Below, piece after piece: positions 55,001 through 64,000 of a DNA stretch of 64,000 nucleotides; positions within the stretch are counted from its first letter, which is position 1, and every line of letters begins with the position of its first letter. The stretch comes from Babylonia areolata. Lineage: Eukaryota; Mollusca; Gastropoda; Neogastropoda; Buccinidae. The stretch spans positions 4,091,821 to 4,155,820 of the forward strand of contig NC_134903.1 of assembly GCF_041734735.1 (NCBI RefSeq). The letters run 5' to 3'. The notes under the pieces were generated by a model. It was not told the DNA's origin, ran no database searches, and was given only the letters and a program-made list of their open reading frames with translations. The translations under genes and the position numbers were made by a program.

Positions 55001-58000
55001 TTGATTCCGACTCTGGGTCTTGTTGTGGTTCATTGACTCTCATTTGACTTGGTTCTGGTTCATGCGTGTCTGATTTACCTCGCTCTGTCTGATTGATATC
55101 TTGTTGACCTGGTCCATTCGTGTGTTGATTACCTGGTTCTGGTTGGCTGATGTTTTGTCGACTTGGTTCCAGTTCATTTGTGACTGGTTGTGGTTGGTGG
55201 ATAACGTGTAGACCCTGCTCTGATTCCCTTGTGGCTGGTCTGTCTGCTTGTGGTTGATTGATATCTGACGGGCTCGGTTTTGACTCACGTGTGTCTGGTT
55301 GATCTTGTGTTTGATTGATGTCTGATCGAGCTGGTTCTGGTTCGGCTGTGTCTAGTTGAGTCACCTCTTGTTGACTTGCTTTTGTTTCCTTTGTATCTGG
55401 TCTCTTTCGCCGCGGCTGATTTGAATCCGACTGACTTTGTTCTGACTCTGTATCAGGTTCGTCTGCTTGTGGTTTGCTGACTTCTGTTTCGCTTGGTTCC
55501 GGTTTACTTACGTTTTGTTCATCTTGATGTGAATGATCCGAATCTGGTTGTCTGGATGCTGGTTCGTTTGTGACGGGGTTTTGTGGTTGTGGTTGTGGTT
55601 GACCGGTATCTGGATGAATTGGGTCTGTTTCGTTTCCACGCGGTTTGTGTAGCTGTGGTTTGCCTGTATCCGGTTCACTTGTTTTTGACCCATTTATGAC
55701 TTGCTGATCTAAGTGCGTTCCATTGATACCTGGCAGATTCTGGTCTGACCCATCTGCGTCTGGTTTATGCAGATCTGGTTGACGAGCGTTCAGTTTGGTT
55801 GGTTCTGGTGGGTGTGTATCTGCAGTTTGCTGCTTTCCTTGATTCGCGCTCAGTGTGTCTGGTTCTGGCTGACCTCTGCGTGGCGTACACGGCGCGGGCC
55901 GAGTCTGTTCCATCTGATCTGGGTCTGTGGTTCCACGCTCAGTGGCACGTGCAACTGGTCTATCAGCCCCTGGTTGATCTTTGACCTCTGTGTCAGGTGG
56001 TGGTGGCTGCTTGAGGGCTGGACTCTCTGGTTCCACTGGCTGTTTGTCTGAGCTGACCGTGTCTGATGGATGATGTCTGAGTTCATGCTGGATCTCTTTC
56101 TCCTCTTCCGAGTCTTTCTTCTCTTTGTCTTGGATATCTTTCTCCTCTTCCGAGTCTTTCTTCTCTTTGTCTTGGATATCTTTCTCCCCTTCCGAGTCTT
56201 TCTTCTCTTTGTCTTGGATACCTTTCTCCTCCTCCGAGTCTTTCTTCTCTTTTTCTTGGATATCTTTCTTCTCCTCCGAGTCTTTGTTCTCTTTGTCTTG
56301 GATATCCTTCTCCTCTTCCGAGTCTTTCTTCTCTTTGTCTCGGATATCTTTCTCCTCTTCTGAGTCTTTCTTCTCTTTGTCTTGGATATCTTTCTCCTCT
56401 TCCGAGTCTTTCTTCTCTTTGTCTCGAATATCTTTCTCCTCTTCCGAGTCTTTCTTCCCTTTGTCTCGGATATCTTTCTCCTCTTCCGAGTCTTTCTTCT
56501 CTTTGTCTCGGATATCTTTCTCCTCTTCCGAGTCTTTCTTCTCTTTGTCTCGGATATCTTTCTCCTCTTCCGAGTCTTTCTTCTCTTTGTCTTGGATATC
56601 TTTCTCCTCTTCCGAGTCTTTCTTCTCTTTGTCTCGGATATCTTTCTCCTCTTCCGAGTCTTTCTTCTCTTTGTCTCGGATATCTTTCTCCTCTTCCGAG
56701 TCTTTCTTCTCTTTGTCTCGGATATTTTTCTCCTCTTCCGAGTCTTTCTTCTCTTTGTCTTGGATATCTTTCTCCTCTTCCGAGTCTTTCTTCTCTTTGT
56801 CTTGGATATCTTTCTCCTCTTCCGAGTCTGTCTTCTCTTTGTCTTGGATATCTTTCTCCTCTTCCGAGTCTTTCTTCTCTTTGTCTCGGATATCTTTCTC
56901 CTCTTCCGAGTCTTTCTTCTCTTTGTCTCGGATATCTTTCTCCTCTTCCGAGTCTTTCTTCTCTTTGTCTTGGATATCTTTCTCCTCTTCTGAGTCTTTC
57001 TTCTCTTTGTCTTGGATCTGTTTCTCCTCTTCCAAGTCTGTCTTCTCTTTGTCTTGGATATCTTTCTCCTCTTCCGAGTCTTTCTTCTCTTTGTCTCGGA
57101 TATTTTTCTCCTCTTCCGAGTCTTTCTTCTCTTTGTCTTGGATATCTTTCTCCTCTTCCGAGTCTTTCTTCTCTTTGTCTCGGATCTGTTTCTCCTCTTT
57201 CGAGTCTTTCTTCTCTTTGTCTTGGATATCTTTCTTCTCCACCGAGTCTTTCTTCTCTTTGTCTCGGATATCTTTCTCCTCTTCCGAGTCTTTCTTCTCT
57301 TTGTCTCGGATATCTTTCTCCTCTTCCGAGTCTTTCTTCTCTTTGTCTCGGATATCTTTCTCCTCTTCTGAGTCTTTCTTCTCTTTGTCTTGCAGCTCTT
57401 TCTCCTCCTCGGAGTCTCTGCTCTCTTTGTCTGTCTCCATGCTTTTATCAATGTCTTTCTTCTCTTTCCGTGGGTAGCAGATGTCTTTTAACTTCCCCGT
57501 GGTTGATAGTTGGTTTTCTGGTAAAGGTGAACGGCGCTTTTCTGACATTGCTTCATCACCATCATCCATACACAGTTCTTTGCTGTGTGAAACTGACGGT
57601 GACATTGCTTCATCACCATCATTCACAGACAGTTCTTTGCTGCATGAAACTGGCGGTGACATCGCTTCATCACCATAACCTAGAGACAGTTCTTTGCTGT
57701 GTGAAACTGACGGCGGCTTTTCGGGGGATGTACGGTTTTCGTCTTGCGGAATGTGAGGACTGTGTTTATCCTTGTCCACATGCACGTGACATTTCTCAAC
57801 GATATCTTCCAGCACGTGCGGGAAGAGTCTGTCCATGATTGTCTTCACCACGGTGTGTGCCTGGCGCTCAGTGTCGCAAGTGTGGTGGCTGTCTCCTCTG
57901 TTCGTGCCCCCGTCTCCTGGTGACGGCTTTGGGTCATCGTGACCTGCAGGTTCGTCCGCTGTGCCCTCACGTGGCGAGGACGTGCCTCCCTCTCCACCAC

Positions 58001-59039
58001 CCTGCCTGCCTGCACCCACGGGCAGCTGTGCGCGGTTTTCTTCACCTGGTGATGGGCCTTGAAAACTTGGTTCCGCTGATACTTCGGCTTGTTTATTTTT
58101 CTTCAGTGGCGACTGGTCCCGTCTTGGTTCACGTGGTGGTGAGTCACGTGGTGGTGGATCACGTGATGGTGGATCACGTGGTCTACGTTCTGTTGGCTGG
58201 TCGTCTCTGATGTCTGTCTGTTCTCCATTCAGCTGATCGATTCCTGAACCTCCGCGGGCAGACGATATTTCAAAAGTGCTGTGTATTGTCGGGGGCATCC
58301 CTGTCGGTATGTGTGTTCTGATTTCGATACGTTCCTCCTCTTCAAGTCCAACGTCATCCCGAGCTTCGGCACCCGGGGCGTCGCGTGCTGCGTGTGGGCG
58401 TGTCTGAGTTGTTACGATGCCGACCTGGAGCTCCAACATTGCTCCTGATTTGTCCTCCTCCAACACCACGGGGCCAGCGGTTGTGTGTTTTTTCTGGAGG
58501 CCTGTCGGCTGTGGTGGTGTCTGTTGGGCGCTCGTAGCCTGCGACCGCCCTGCGCCCTCGGACAGAATGGCTGCGCTGACAGCATCACTGTCGTTCTCCT
58601 CACGAGACGCAGCCTGACTGTTGGCATCAGCATTCACAGCACCACCAGCAGCAGCTTCGGGCAGGGTCTGGTCGTCAGGCCCCCACGTGCCGGTGTTTCT
58701 CCGCGCGGGGTCCCCGTCGGCTGTTTGTGTGCCGTCATCGCGCGTGTCCTCGGGCCCGGTCTGTGTGCCTCTGCTGACGTCTGTTGCCGCCGCTGTAACG
58801 ACGCTCCCATCCTCCTCCCCCTCCTTCTCCCCCCGGGCCCTACTGAAGCCCAGGAAGCGGAACACCCTCTGGAGCCACCCGAACAGGCTGGAGAACACCC
58901 TCCAAACTGGGGAGAACAGAGAGATGGCCACCTGCTGCTGTGAGGAGCGTGGACTGAGGTCGGTGCTGTGCCCCTGCTGAGAGTCTGGTTGCACGTGAGG
59001 GGTCTCCTGCGTTGGTCCGTCCACAGAGCTCCCTTCATC
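49096..59039 (-). CDS. Gene 3 giant exon: acidic, multi-repeat disordered protein
   Basis: A single exon of about 9.9 kb encodes about 3,300 residues. The acceptor is ACTACCAG before 59039 and the donor is GTGAGA after 49096, both phase 0. In order: DEGSSVDGPTQETPHVQPDS; an aromatic amphipathic stretch (SLFSPVWRVFSSLFGWLQRV then FRFLGF) near 58845-58940; a disordered region; a hydrophobic segment HTVVKTIMDRLFPHVLEDIV near 57790-57860; about 31 copies of a 14-residue unit KKDSEEEKDIRDKE (56075-57420); a mixed Pro/Gln/Asp region; about 50 copies of PDKSDTKQPE (53225-54770); 18 copies of a 19-residue unit such as PDKPDTNSELNPPDIDGTH (52105-53160); and a Glu/Lys/Gln-only region (49215-51340). The end is NPAWFNPPSFPPNHHVD-PSETLLQ. 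Two frames must be joined at 51656/51657: one missing base after GAGAAAGAC, where the sister repeat has GACGAACAC, explains it. No enzymatic domain is seen. I do not recognise the family. Confidence 0.85.
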
Positions 59040-59052
59040 CTGGTAGTTGAGA

Positions 59053-59130
59053 GTTTCAGTTTCAGTTTTAAGGAGGTGTCAAAAGCGTGCGGACTGATCC
59101 ATATGCGCTACACGACTTCTGCTCACAGCT
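59053..59130 (+). repeat. SINE-like family A, truncated
   Basis: A diverged 5' part (GTTTCAGTTTCAGTTTTAAG, GATCCATATGCGCTACACGA) lies 14 bases from the gene 3 giant-exon acceptor. Confidence 0.65.
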
Positions 59131-59549
59131 GTGTAACTAAGTAGTTAACTAAGTAACCAAGTAAATAAGTAACCAACCAACCAACCAACCAACCAACTAC
59201 TAACTGATTGATTGATTGATTGATTGTTGCTTATAGTCCAGCCGACCGCACAGGGCCATATCAGAACTGTCAAACCATGCAAATGCTCAACCGCGTCAAC
59301 ACAAAACTGTTACATCTATAAAACACACAGCAAAAAACCCACCAATACAAACCCACAAAACACAGTTCATGACACAGTATCCCAACCATTAGGTCAATTA
59401 AGTAGCTAAGTAGCCAAGAAAATAAGTAACCAACTAACCAACCAGCTAACAAACTACCTAATTAACCAAAATGAATAAATAAGGGAGCAGATACCTAACC
59501 TACCCATAAAACGTTCGCATTGATTAGGGCTTGACAGCCCACACTAAGT
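59131..59549 (-). repeat. Family G copy 2 (59215-59405) in AACC/AAGT simple sequence
   Basis: 59215-59405 is the inverted partner of 37885-38125 (CAGGGCCATATCAGAACTGT, CAACACAAAACTGTTAC, CAAAACACAGTTCATGACAC). It is flanked by AAGTAACCAAC-type simple repeats. Confidence 0.7.
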
Positions 59550-59947
59550 TTATATTTGTATTTGTATTACTCTTTTTGTCACAACAGATTTCTCTGTGTG
59601 AAATTCGAGCCGCTCTCCCCAGGAAGAGCGCGTCGCTACACTACAACACCACCCTTTTTTCTCTCTTTTTCTGCCTGCGATTTTATTTGTTTCCTGTCGC
59701 AGTGGATTTTTCTACAGAATTTTGCCTTCGACAGCCCTTTTGTTGCCGTGGGTTCTTTTACGTGCACTAAATGCATGCTGCACACGGGACCTCGGTTTAT
59801 CGACTCATCCGAATGACTAGCGTCCAGACCACCACTCAAGGTCTAGTGGTGGGGGAGAAAATACTGGCGACTGTTGGTGTGATCCGAACCAGTGCGCTCA
59901 GATTCTCTCGCTTCCTATGCGGACGCGTTACCTCTAGGCTAACACTT
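59550..59947 (-). mobile_element. SINE family B, minus strand
   Basis: Complete on the minus strand, from a CCTAGAGGTAACGCGTCCGC head to the GAGAAATCTGTTGTGAC 3' domain and an AAATACAAATATAAA tail. It lies in the same orientation as gene 3. Confidence 0.88.
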
Positions 59948-61143
59948 CCATATAAAACACTGACATGGTATAAAATAGTTAAAGACAAGAGAGGCAAGGC
60001 CTTCAAGACTCACTTGTGATACACTTAAAAAAAAAAAATCTAATCGTTAAAATGTGTTCTGTATTTGTTATTATAAAGCTTCGCGTTAAAAAGAAAAAGA
60101 AAAAAGAAGTCCTAAGCAGATTCGAATTAAGTCCCCTAGCATTAATTACAGAGTAATTTCCCTTTTATACTGTCTGCACCAACGTTTGCAAAATAAATAA
60201 AACTTCCATGCTTAGCAAAAGAAGTTCCTGTTTGAACAAAAAATGATAATAATGACTGCTCTTGTTGTTGGGTCAGAATATCAGATCAAAGTGGCAAGTT
60301 TAGAGAATACAAAAAATATAAATATAACAGTAAATGCAGTTTGCATATAATTAGGCTTCATTTTTTATTTTTTTGTGCCCATCCCAGAGGTGCAATATTG
60401 TTTTAAACAAGATGACTGGAAAGAACTGAATTTTTCCTATTTTTATGCCAATTTTGGTGTCAACTGACAAAGTATTTGCAGAGAAAATGTCAATGTTAAA
60501 GTTTACCACGGACACACACACACACACACACAACCGAACACCGGGTTAAAACATAGACTCACTTTGTTTACACAAGTGAGTCAAAAATTAGAGAAATAAG
60601 TAAATAGCATTAATATCGAATAAAGTGAAAGACACACCGAAGTCAAATGAATGAAAACTGTGAGGCCGTGACCGTAAACAGAAGTGCCTGTCCATATTTA
60701 TCAAAATGTGCGAGGGAAATTGTGGTCACTGCTACAACTTATTTCATTAACACAGGTGTGTGAGAGAGGCATATGAAACCTTACAATGAGAACACGCATG
60801 TACATACAAAAGCCCATGCAAGCACACACACACACACACACACACACACTCTCTCTCTCTCTCTCTCTCTCTCCTACGCCTTCCCGCTCTCTCTCTGTGA
60901 AAAATGACACAAGCACATGTACATATGTATGCACATTTTCATGCACTTCTAATCTATACATAAATGCATGCAGTCATACATAATCATACATATACACATA
61001 TCCACCACCCTCCGGCCCCTAAAAACACAAAAAGTGTAACACACACACACACACACACACACACCCCTTTTATTTATTTATTTATTTTTTTATTAATCGC
61101 CAAATATCACTAGTAGTGAAAAGACGCTACACTATAAGAACGA

Positions 61144-61178
<35 letters not shown>

Positions 61179-61245
61179 CACGCACGCACCTTTTTTTTTT
61201 AATTATTCGCCTAACATCACTAATTGTGAGAAAACGCTAAACTAA

Positions 61246-61276
<31 letters not shown>

Positions 61277-61611
61277 TACAACAACAACAACCCCAACCCC
61301 CCCCCCAAAAAAAAAACAAAAACAACTACAACAACAACAAAAACAACAACAAACAAACAAAAAAAAACCCCAAAAAACAAAACAAAAACACACACAAAAA
61401 AAACAAACAGCAAAAAAAAACAAAAACAAAAATCAGAAACACACACCTTTTTTTTCTTTTAAAAAGTCGCTTCACTAAAGAACACACACACACACACAAA
61501 CGAGGCGCGCATGCACGTACACACCATATAACCCCCCCCCCCCCCCCCCCCGTCCCTCCCCCCCCCCCCCCGCCCCCTTTAACCCACCTCCCCACACCCT
61601 CACCTACCCAC
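59948..61611. other. Gene 3 intron: repeat tails and CA microsatellites
   Basis: 59960-60030 holds a repeat tail (GAGAGGCAAGGCCTTCAAGA, CTCACTTGTGATACACTT). 60380-60590 holds an unidentified repeat that ends in a hairpin, GACTCACTTTGTTTACACAAGTGAGTC-type, written here as arms GACTCACTT and AAGTGAGTC. CA, CT and AAC/AAAC simple repeats fill 60820-60870 and 61040-61500. Poly-C lies at 61532-61570. Confidence 0.6.
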
Positions 61612-61834
61612 CTGCTCAACCTCAGAGGCGGCCAAACAGGCCAAAGGGGCCTGTGCTTCCGCCACAAAAATGTGGGGATGTTTCTGCAGAACGGGTGGCG
61701 CTTCAGTCGGCGTGTGACACAGGGACAGCAACTCTTCCAGCTCATAGCGACAGACGTCTTGCTTCCCTTGGGGGCTGGGAGGAGGGACTGCCTCTGAGCC
61801 TCCAGGCTGGCCTCCCTTGGTCTGCGCGGGACGC
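61612..61834 (-). CDS. Gene 3 exon with eIF4E-binding-like motif YELEELL
   Basis: The earliest visible exon of gene 3. The acceptor TGTCTGCAG lies before 61834 and the donor GTGGGT after 61612; it begins with the last base of a codon and ends in phase 0. It encodes RPAQTKGGQPGGSEAVPPPS, then CRYELEELLSLCHTP, then APPVLQKHPHIFVAEAQAPL. Y-x4-L-Phi (Tyr at 61746-61744, Leu-Leu at 61731-61726) is the canonical motif by which eIF4G, 4E-BPs and 4E-T bind the back of cap-binding protein eIF4E; the preceding Arg and following hydrophobic residue also fit. The motif is short, so it could be chance. If real, the giant protein would act on translation in the cytoplasm. At least one upstream exon lies outside the window or was not recognised. 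Confidence 0.7.
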
Positions 61835-61910
61835 CTGCAGACATGGTGAATGTGATTACTATGGATGTGTATGTGTTTGAATAACTGCATGTATCATTGC
61901 GTATATTTTC

Positions 61911-62310
61911 TGTATTACTCTTTTTTTGTCACAAAAGATTTCTCTGTGAGAAATTCGGGCTGCTCTCCTCAGGGAGAGCGCGTCGCTACACCTGACAGAG
62001 CCACCCTTATTTTTTTTGTTTGTATTTTACCTGCCTGTAATTTTATTTCTTTTCCTATCGAAGTGGATTTTTCAAACAGGATGCTGCCAGGGGCAACCCT
62101 TTTTGTTGCCGTAGGTTCTTTTACGTGCGCTAAGTGCATGCTGCACATGGGACCGCGGTTTATCGTCTCAGCCGAATGACTAGCGTCCAGACTACCACTA
62201 AAGGTCCAATGGCGGGGGAGAAAATTCTGGAGACTGCCGGTGTGATTCGAACCAGTGCGCTCAGATTCTCTCGCTTCCAAGGCAGACGCGTTGCCTCTAG
62301 GCCATCACTC
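61911..62310 (-). mobile_element. SINE family B, minus strand, inside a satellite
   Basis: Complete minus-strand copy (GTGATGGCCTAGAGGCAACG head; TGTGCAGCATGCACTTAGCG core; GAATTTCTCACAGAGAAATC 3' domain). The same satellite motif GGATGTGTATGTGTTTGAAT occurs on both sides (61862 and 62322), so the SINE inserted into an existing array. Confidence 0.88.
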
Positions 62311-62374
62311 CTCAATTCTTACGGATGTGTATGTGTTTGAATAATTGCATGTATCATGAATGTAGTTCTTATGG

Positions 62375-62447
<73 letters not shown>

Positions 62448-62612
62448 AATAATTGCATGCGTATTGATTGTAATCTTTAACGATGCGGATGTGTCTGAAT
62501 GATTGCATGCATTATGAATATGATTATTATGGATGCGTATGTGTTTGAATAATTACACGCATATTTTCTTGTTTTTATTTTGATGTCTTTTTTTCTTCTT
62601 CTTTGCCCTGTG

Positions 62613-62673
<61 letters not shown>

Positions 62674-62741
62674 CGTGTGTGTACGTGCGTGTGTGTGTGT
62701 GTGTGTGTGATTGTGTGTGCGTGTGCGTGTGCGTGCGTGCT

Positions 62742-62809
<68 letters not shown>

Positions 62810-63780
62810 CGCGCGCGCGCGCGTGTGTATGTTTGAATCATTGCATGAATATTTTTTTGTTCTTATTTTGATGTCATTTTTGTCGTCTTCTTTTTTCCTC
62901 TCTGCCCTGTGTACTGAGTGTATAAGATATCTTTTTGGCTAATTCCACCAAAATGCATGTGTTTGAATAACGGCATGCCTCGTGAATGTAATTCATATGC
63001 ATGTGTTTGTGTTTGAATAATTGTATGCATTATGAATGTCCTTGTTATGGATGTGTATGTGCTTGAATAACTGTATGCATTATGAATGTGATTCGTATGG
63101 ATATGTTTGTGGGTGAATAATTGTACGCACCATGAATGTAATTCTTGTGGATGTATGTATGTTTGAATGATTGCATGCATATTTTCTTGTTCTTATTTTG
63201 GTGTTATTTTTGTCTTCTTTTTCATTGCCCTGTGTACCGGGTGCATAAAATATTATTTTGGATTATTCCACCATGTGTACGTATTTGAAAAAAATTAATT
63301 GCTTGCACCATGAATGTAATTCTTATGGACGTGTATGTGTTTGAATAATTGCATACACCATGAATGTGATTCTGATGGATGTGTTTGTGCTTGAATAATT
63401 GTGTGCATCATAAGTGCGATTCTTATGGATGTGTAAATATTTGAATAGTTGCATGCATCATGGATATGGTTCTTATGGGTGTGCATAAAAATGAATAATT
63501 GCATGCATATTTTCCTGTTCTTATTCTGATGTCATTTTTTCTTCCTTTTTTCCCCTCTTTGTCCTGTGTAATGGGTGAATAAAATATTCTGGCTGATTCC
63601 GCCACGTGTATGTGTATGTGTTTGGATAATTGTATGCATTACGACTGCGATTTTCATGAATGCGTATGTGTGTTTGAATGGTTGCATGCATAATGAATGT
63701 AACGATTCTTAAGGATGTGTATATGTTTGAATAATTGCATGCATATTTTATGTTCTTATTTTTATGTCGTTTTATTACCT
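62311..63780. repeat. Degenerate 55-60 bp satellite with embedded GT tracts
   Basis: Units contain GGATGTGTATGTGTTTGAAT, AATTGCATGCAT and ATGAATGTAATTCTTAT. More than twelve units are visible in groups, each group ending with a longer T-rich segment (TTTTCTTGTTCTTATTTTGA, CTGCCCTGTGTACTG, ATAAAATAT). That gives a higher-order period of about 300 bp at 62540-62940, 62950-63270 and 63290-63600. GT tracts expand inside it at 62377-62444 and 62617-62826. Confidence 0.85.
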
Positions 63781-64000
63781 TTTTTTTCTCTTTGCCATAT
63801 GGGCTGGATGTAGGAAATATTTTTCTGACTCCACTTCCTTAAAATAAAATAAAAATCATTCATTCTTAAACATGTCCGATATACAACCAATTCCTGTACA
63901 CTAACGTGCATTGCTGCAATTAATGTGTATATATATATATATATATGTATGTATTTGTATATATCAAATATATACATGTACGTCTGTTCGCGCTAATCTT
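63781..64000. other. Right edge, AT-rich
   Basis: An AT microsatellite lies at 63927-63946. No gene signal is visible before the window ends. Confidence 0.6.

Noticed and set aside
51734-55036. Plus-strand frame of 1100 residues (LVALCLTCLV repeats)
   Set aside because: Antisense of the 30- and 57-bp coding repeats of gene 3, whose unit lengths are multiples of three.
57790-57860. PKA-anchoring (AKAP) helix in HTVVKTIMDRLFPHVLEDIV
   Set aside because: The hydrophobic spacing is suggestive, but a proline lies in the middle of the helix, which RII-binding helices do not tolerate well.

Overview
The window looks like a eukaryotic, probably molluscan and most likely gastropod, nuclear contig. 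The reasons are GT-AG introns in three protein genes, long CA/GT microsatellites, many minisatellites, and repeated copies of at least three SINE-like families, one of which has the central core typical of the V/Meta-SINE type that I associate with molluscs. The organism is an inference; nothing in the sequence names it.

Three host genes can be supported. (1) A minus-strand gene from 10630 to 399, continuing past the left edge, has six exons whose splice phases all agree. It encodes a protein of at least about 1366 residues: a FET-like Tyr/Gly/Gln/Ser prion-like N-terminus, a long Gly-Ser-Phe/RGG region, three C2H2 fingers of the JAZ/ZNF385 type (one each in exons 3, 4 and 5) and a second RGG region. 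(2) A plus-strand alpha-arrestin (ARRDC-type) gene starts in the exon ending at 20850. The beginning of its next exon is repeated about five times at 23205-23757. The rest is probably hidden in an 11-kb block of corrupted, homopolymer-only sequence (23757-34835). The region from about 36.4 kb to the AATAAA at 42755 looks like a long 3' untranslated region. (3) A minus-strand gene from 61834 to 46506, with its 5' end outside the window, has one giant exon of about 9.9 kb. It encodes a highly repetitive, acidic, intrinsically disordered protein of about 3,400 residues with a YxxxxL-Phi motif like that of eIF4E-binding proteins in its first visible exon. A further possible orphan exon lies on the minus strand at 16225-16501.

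Layout: 1-10.8 kb, gene 1 with introns full of interspersed repeats; 10.8-17.6 kb, intergenic DNA with SINEs and microsatellites; 17.6-20.56 kb, a 36-bp minisatellite; 20.6-42.8 kb, the arrestin gene, the corrupted block, a LINE tail, a foldback MITE and several minisatellites; 42.8-45.8 kb, nested SINEs and a MITE; 45.8-61.8 kb, gene 3; 61.9-64 kb, a SINE and a degenerate satellite with GT tracts.

The most striking recurring theme is tandem arrays that include an exon edge: the exon 3 splice donor of gene 1 (filling a whole intron), the exon 2 splice acceptor of the arrestin gene, and the stop-codon end of gene 3. The three gene products have no evident shared pathway. Two likely one-base assembly or sequence errors interrupt otherwise open frames, near 8576-8580 in gene 1 and at 51656/51657 in gene 3.
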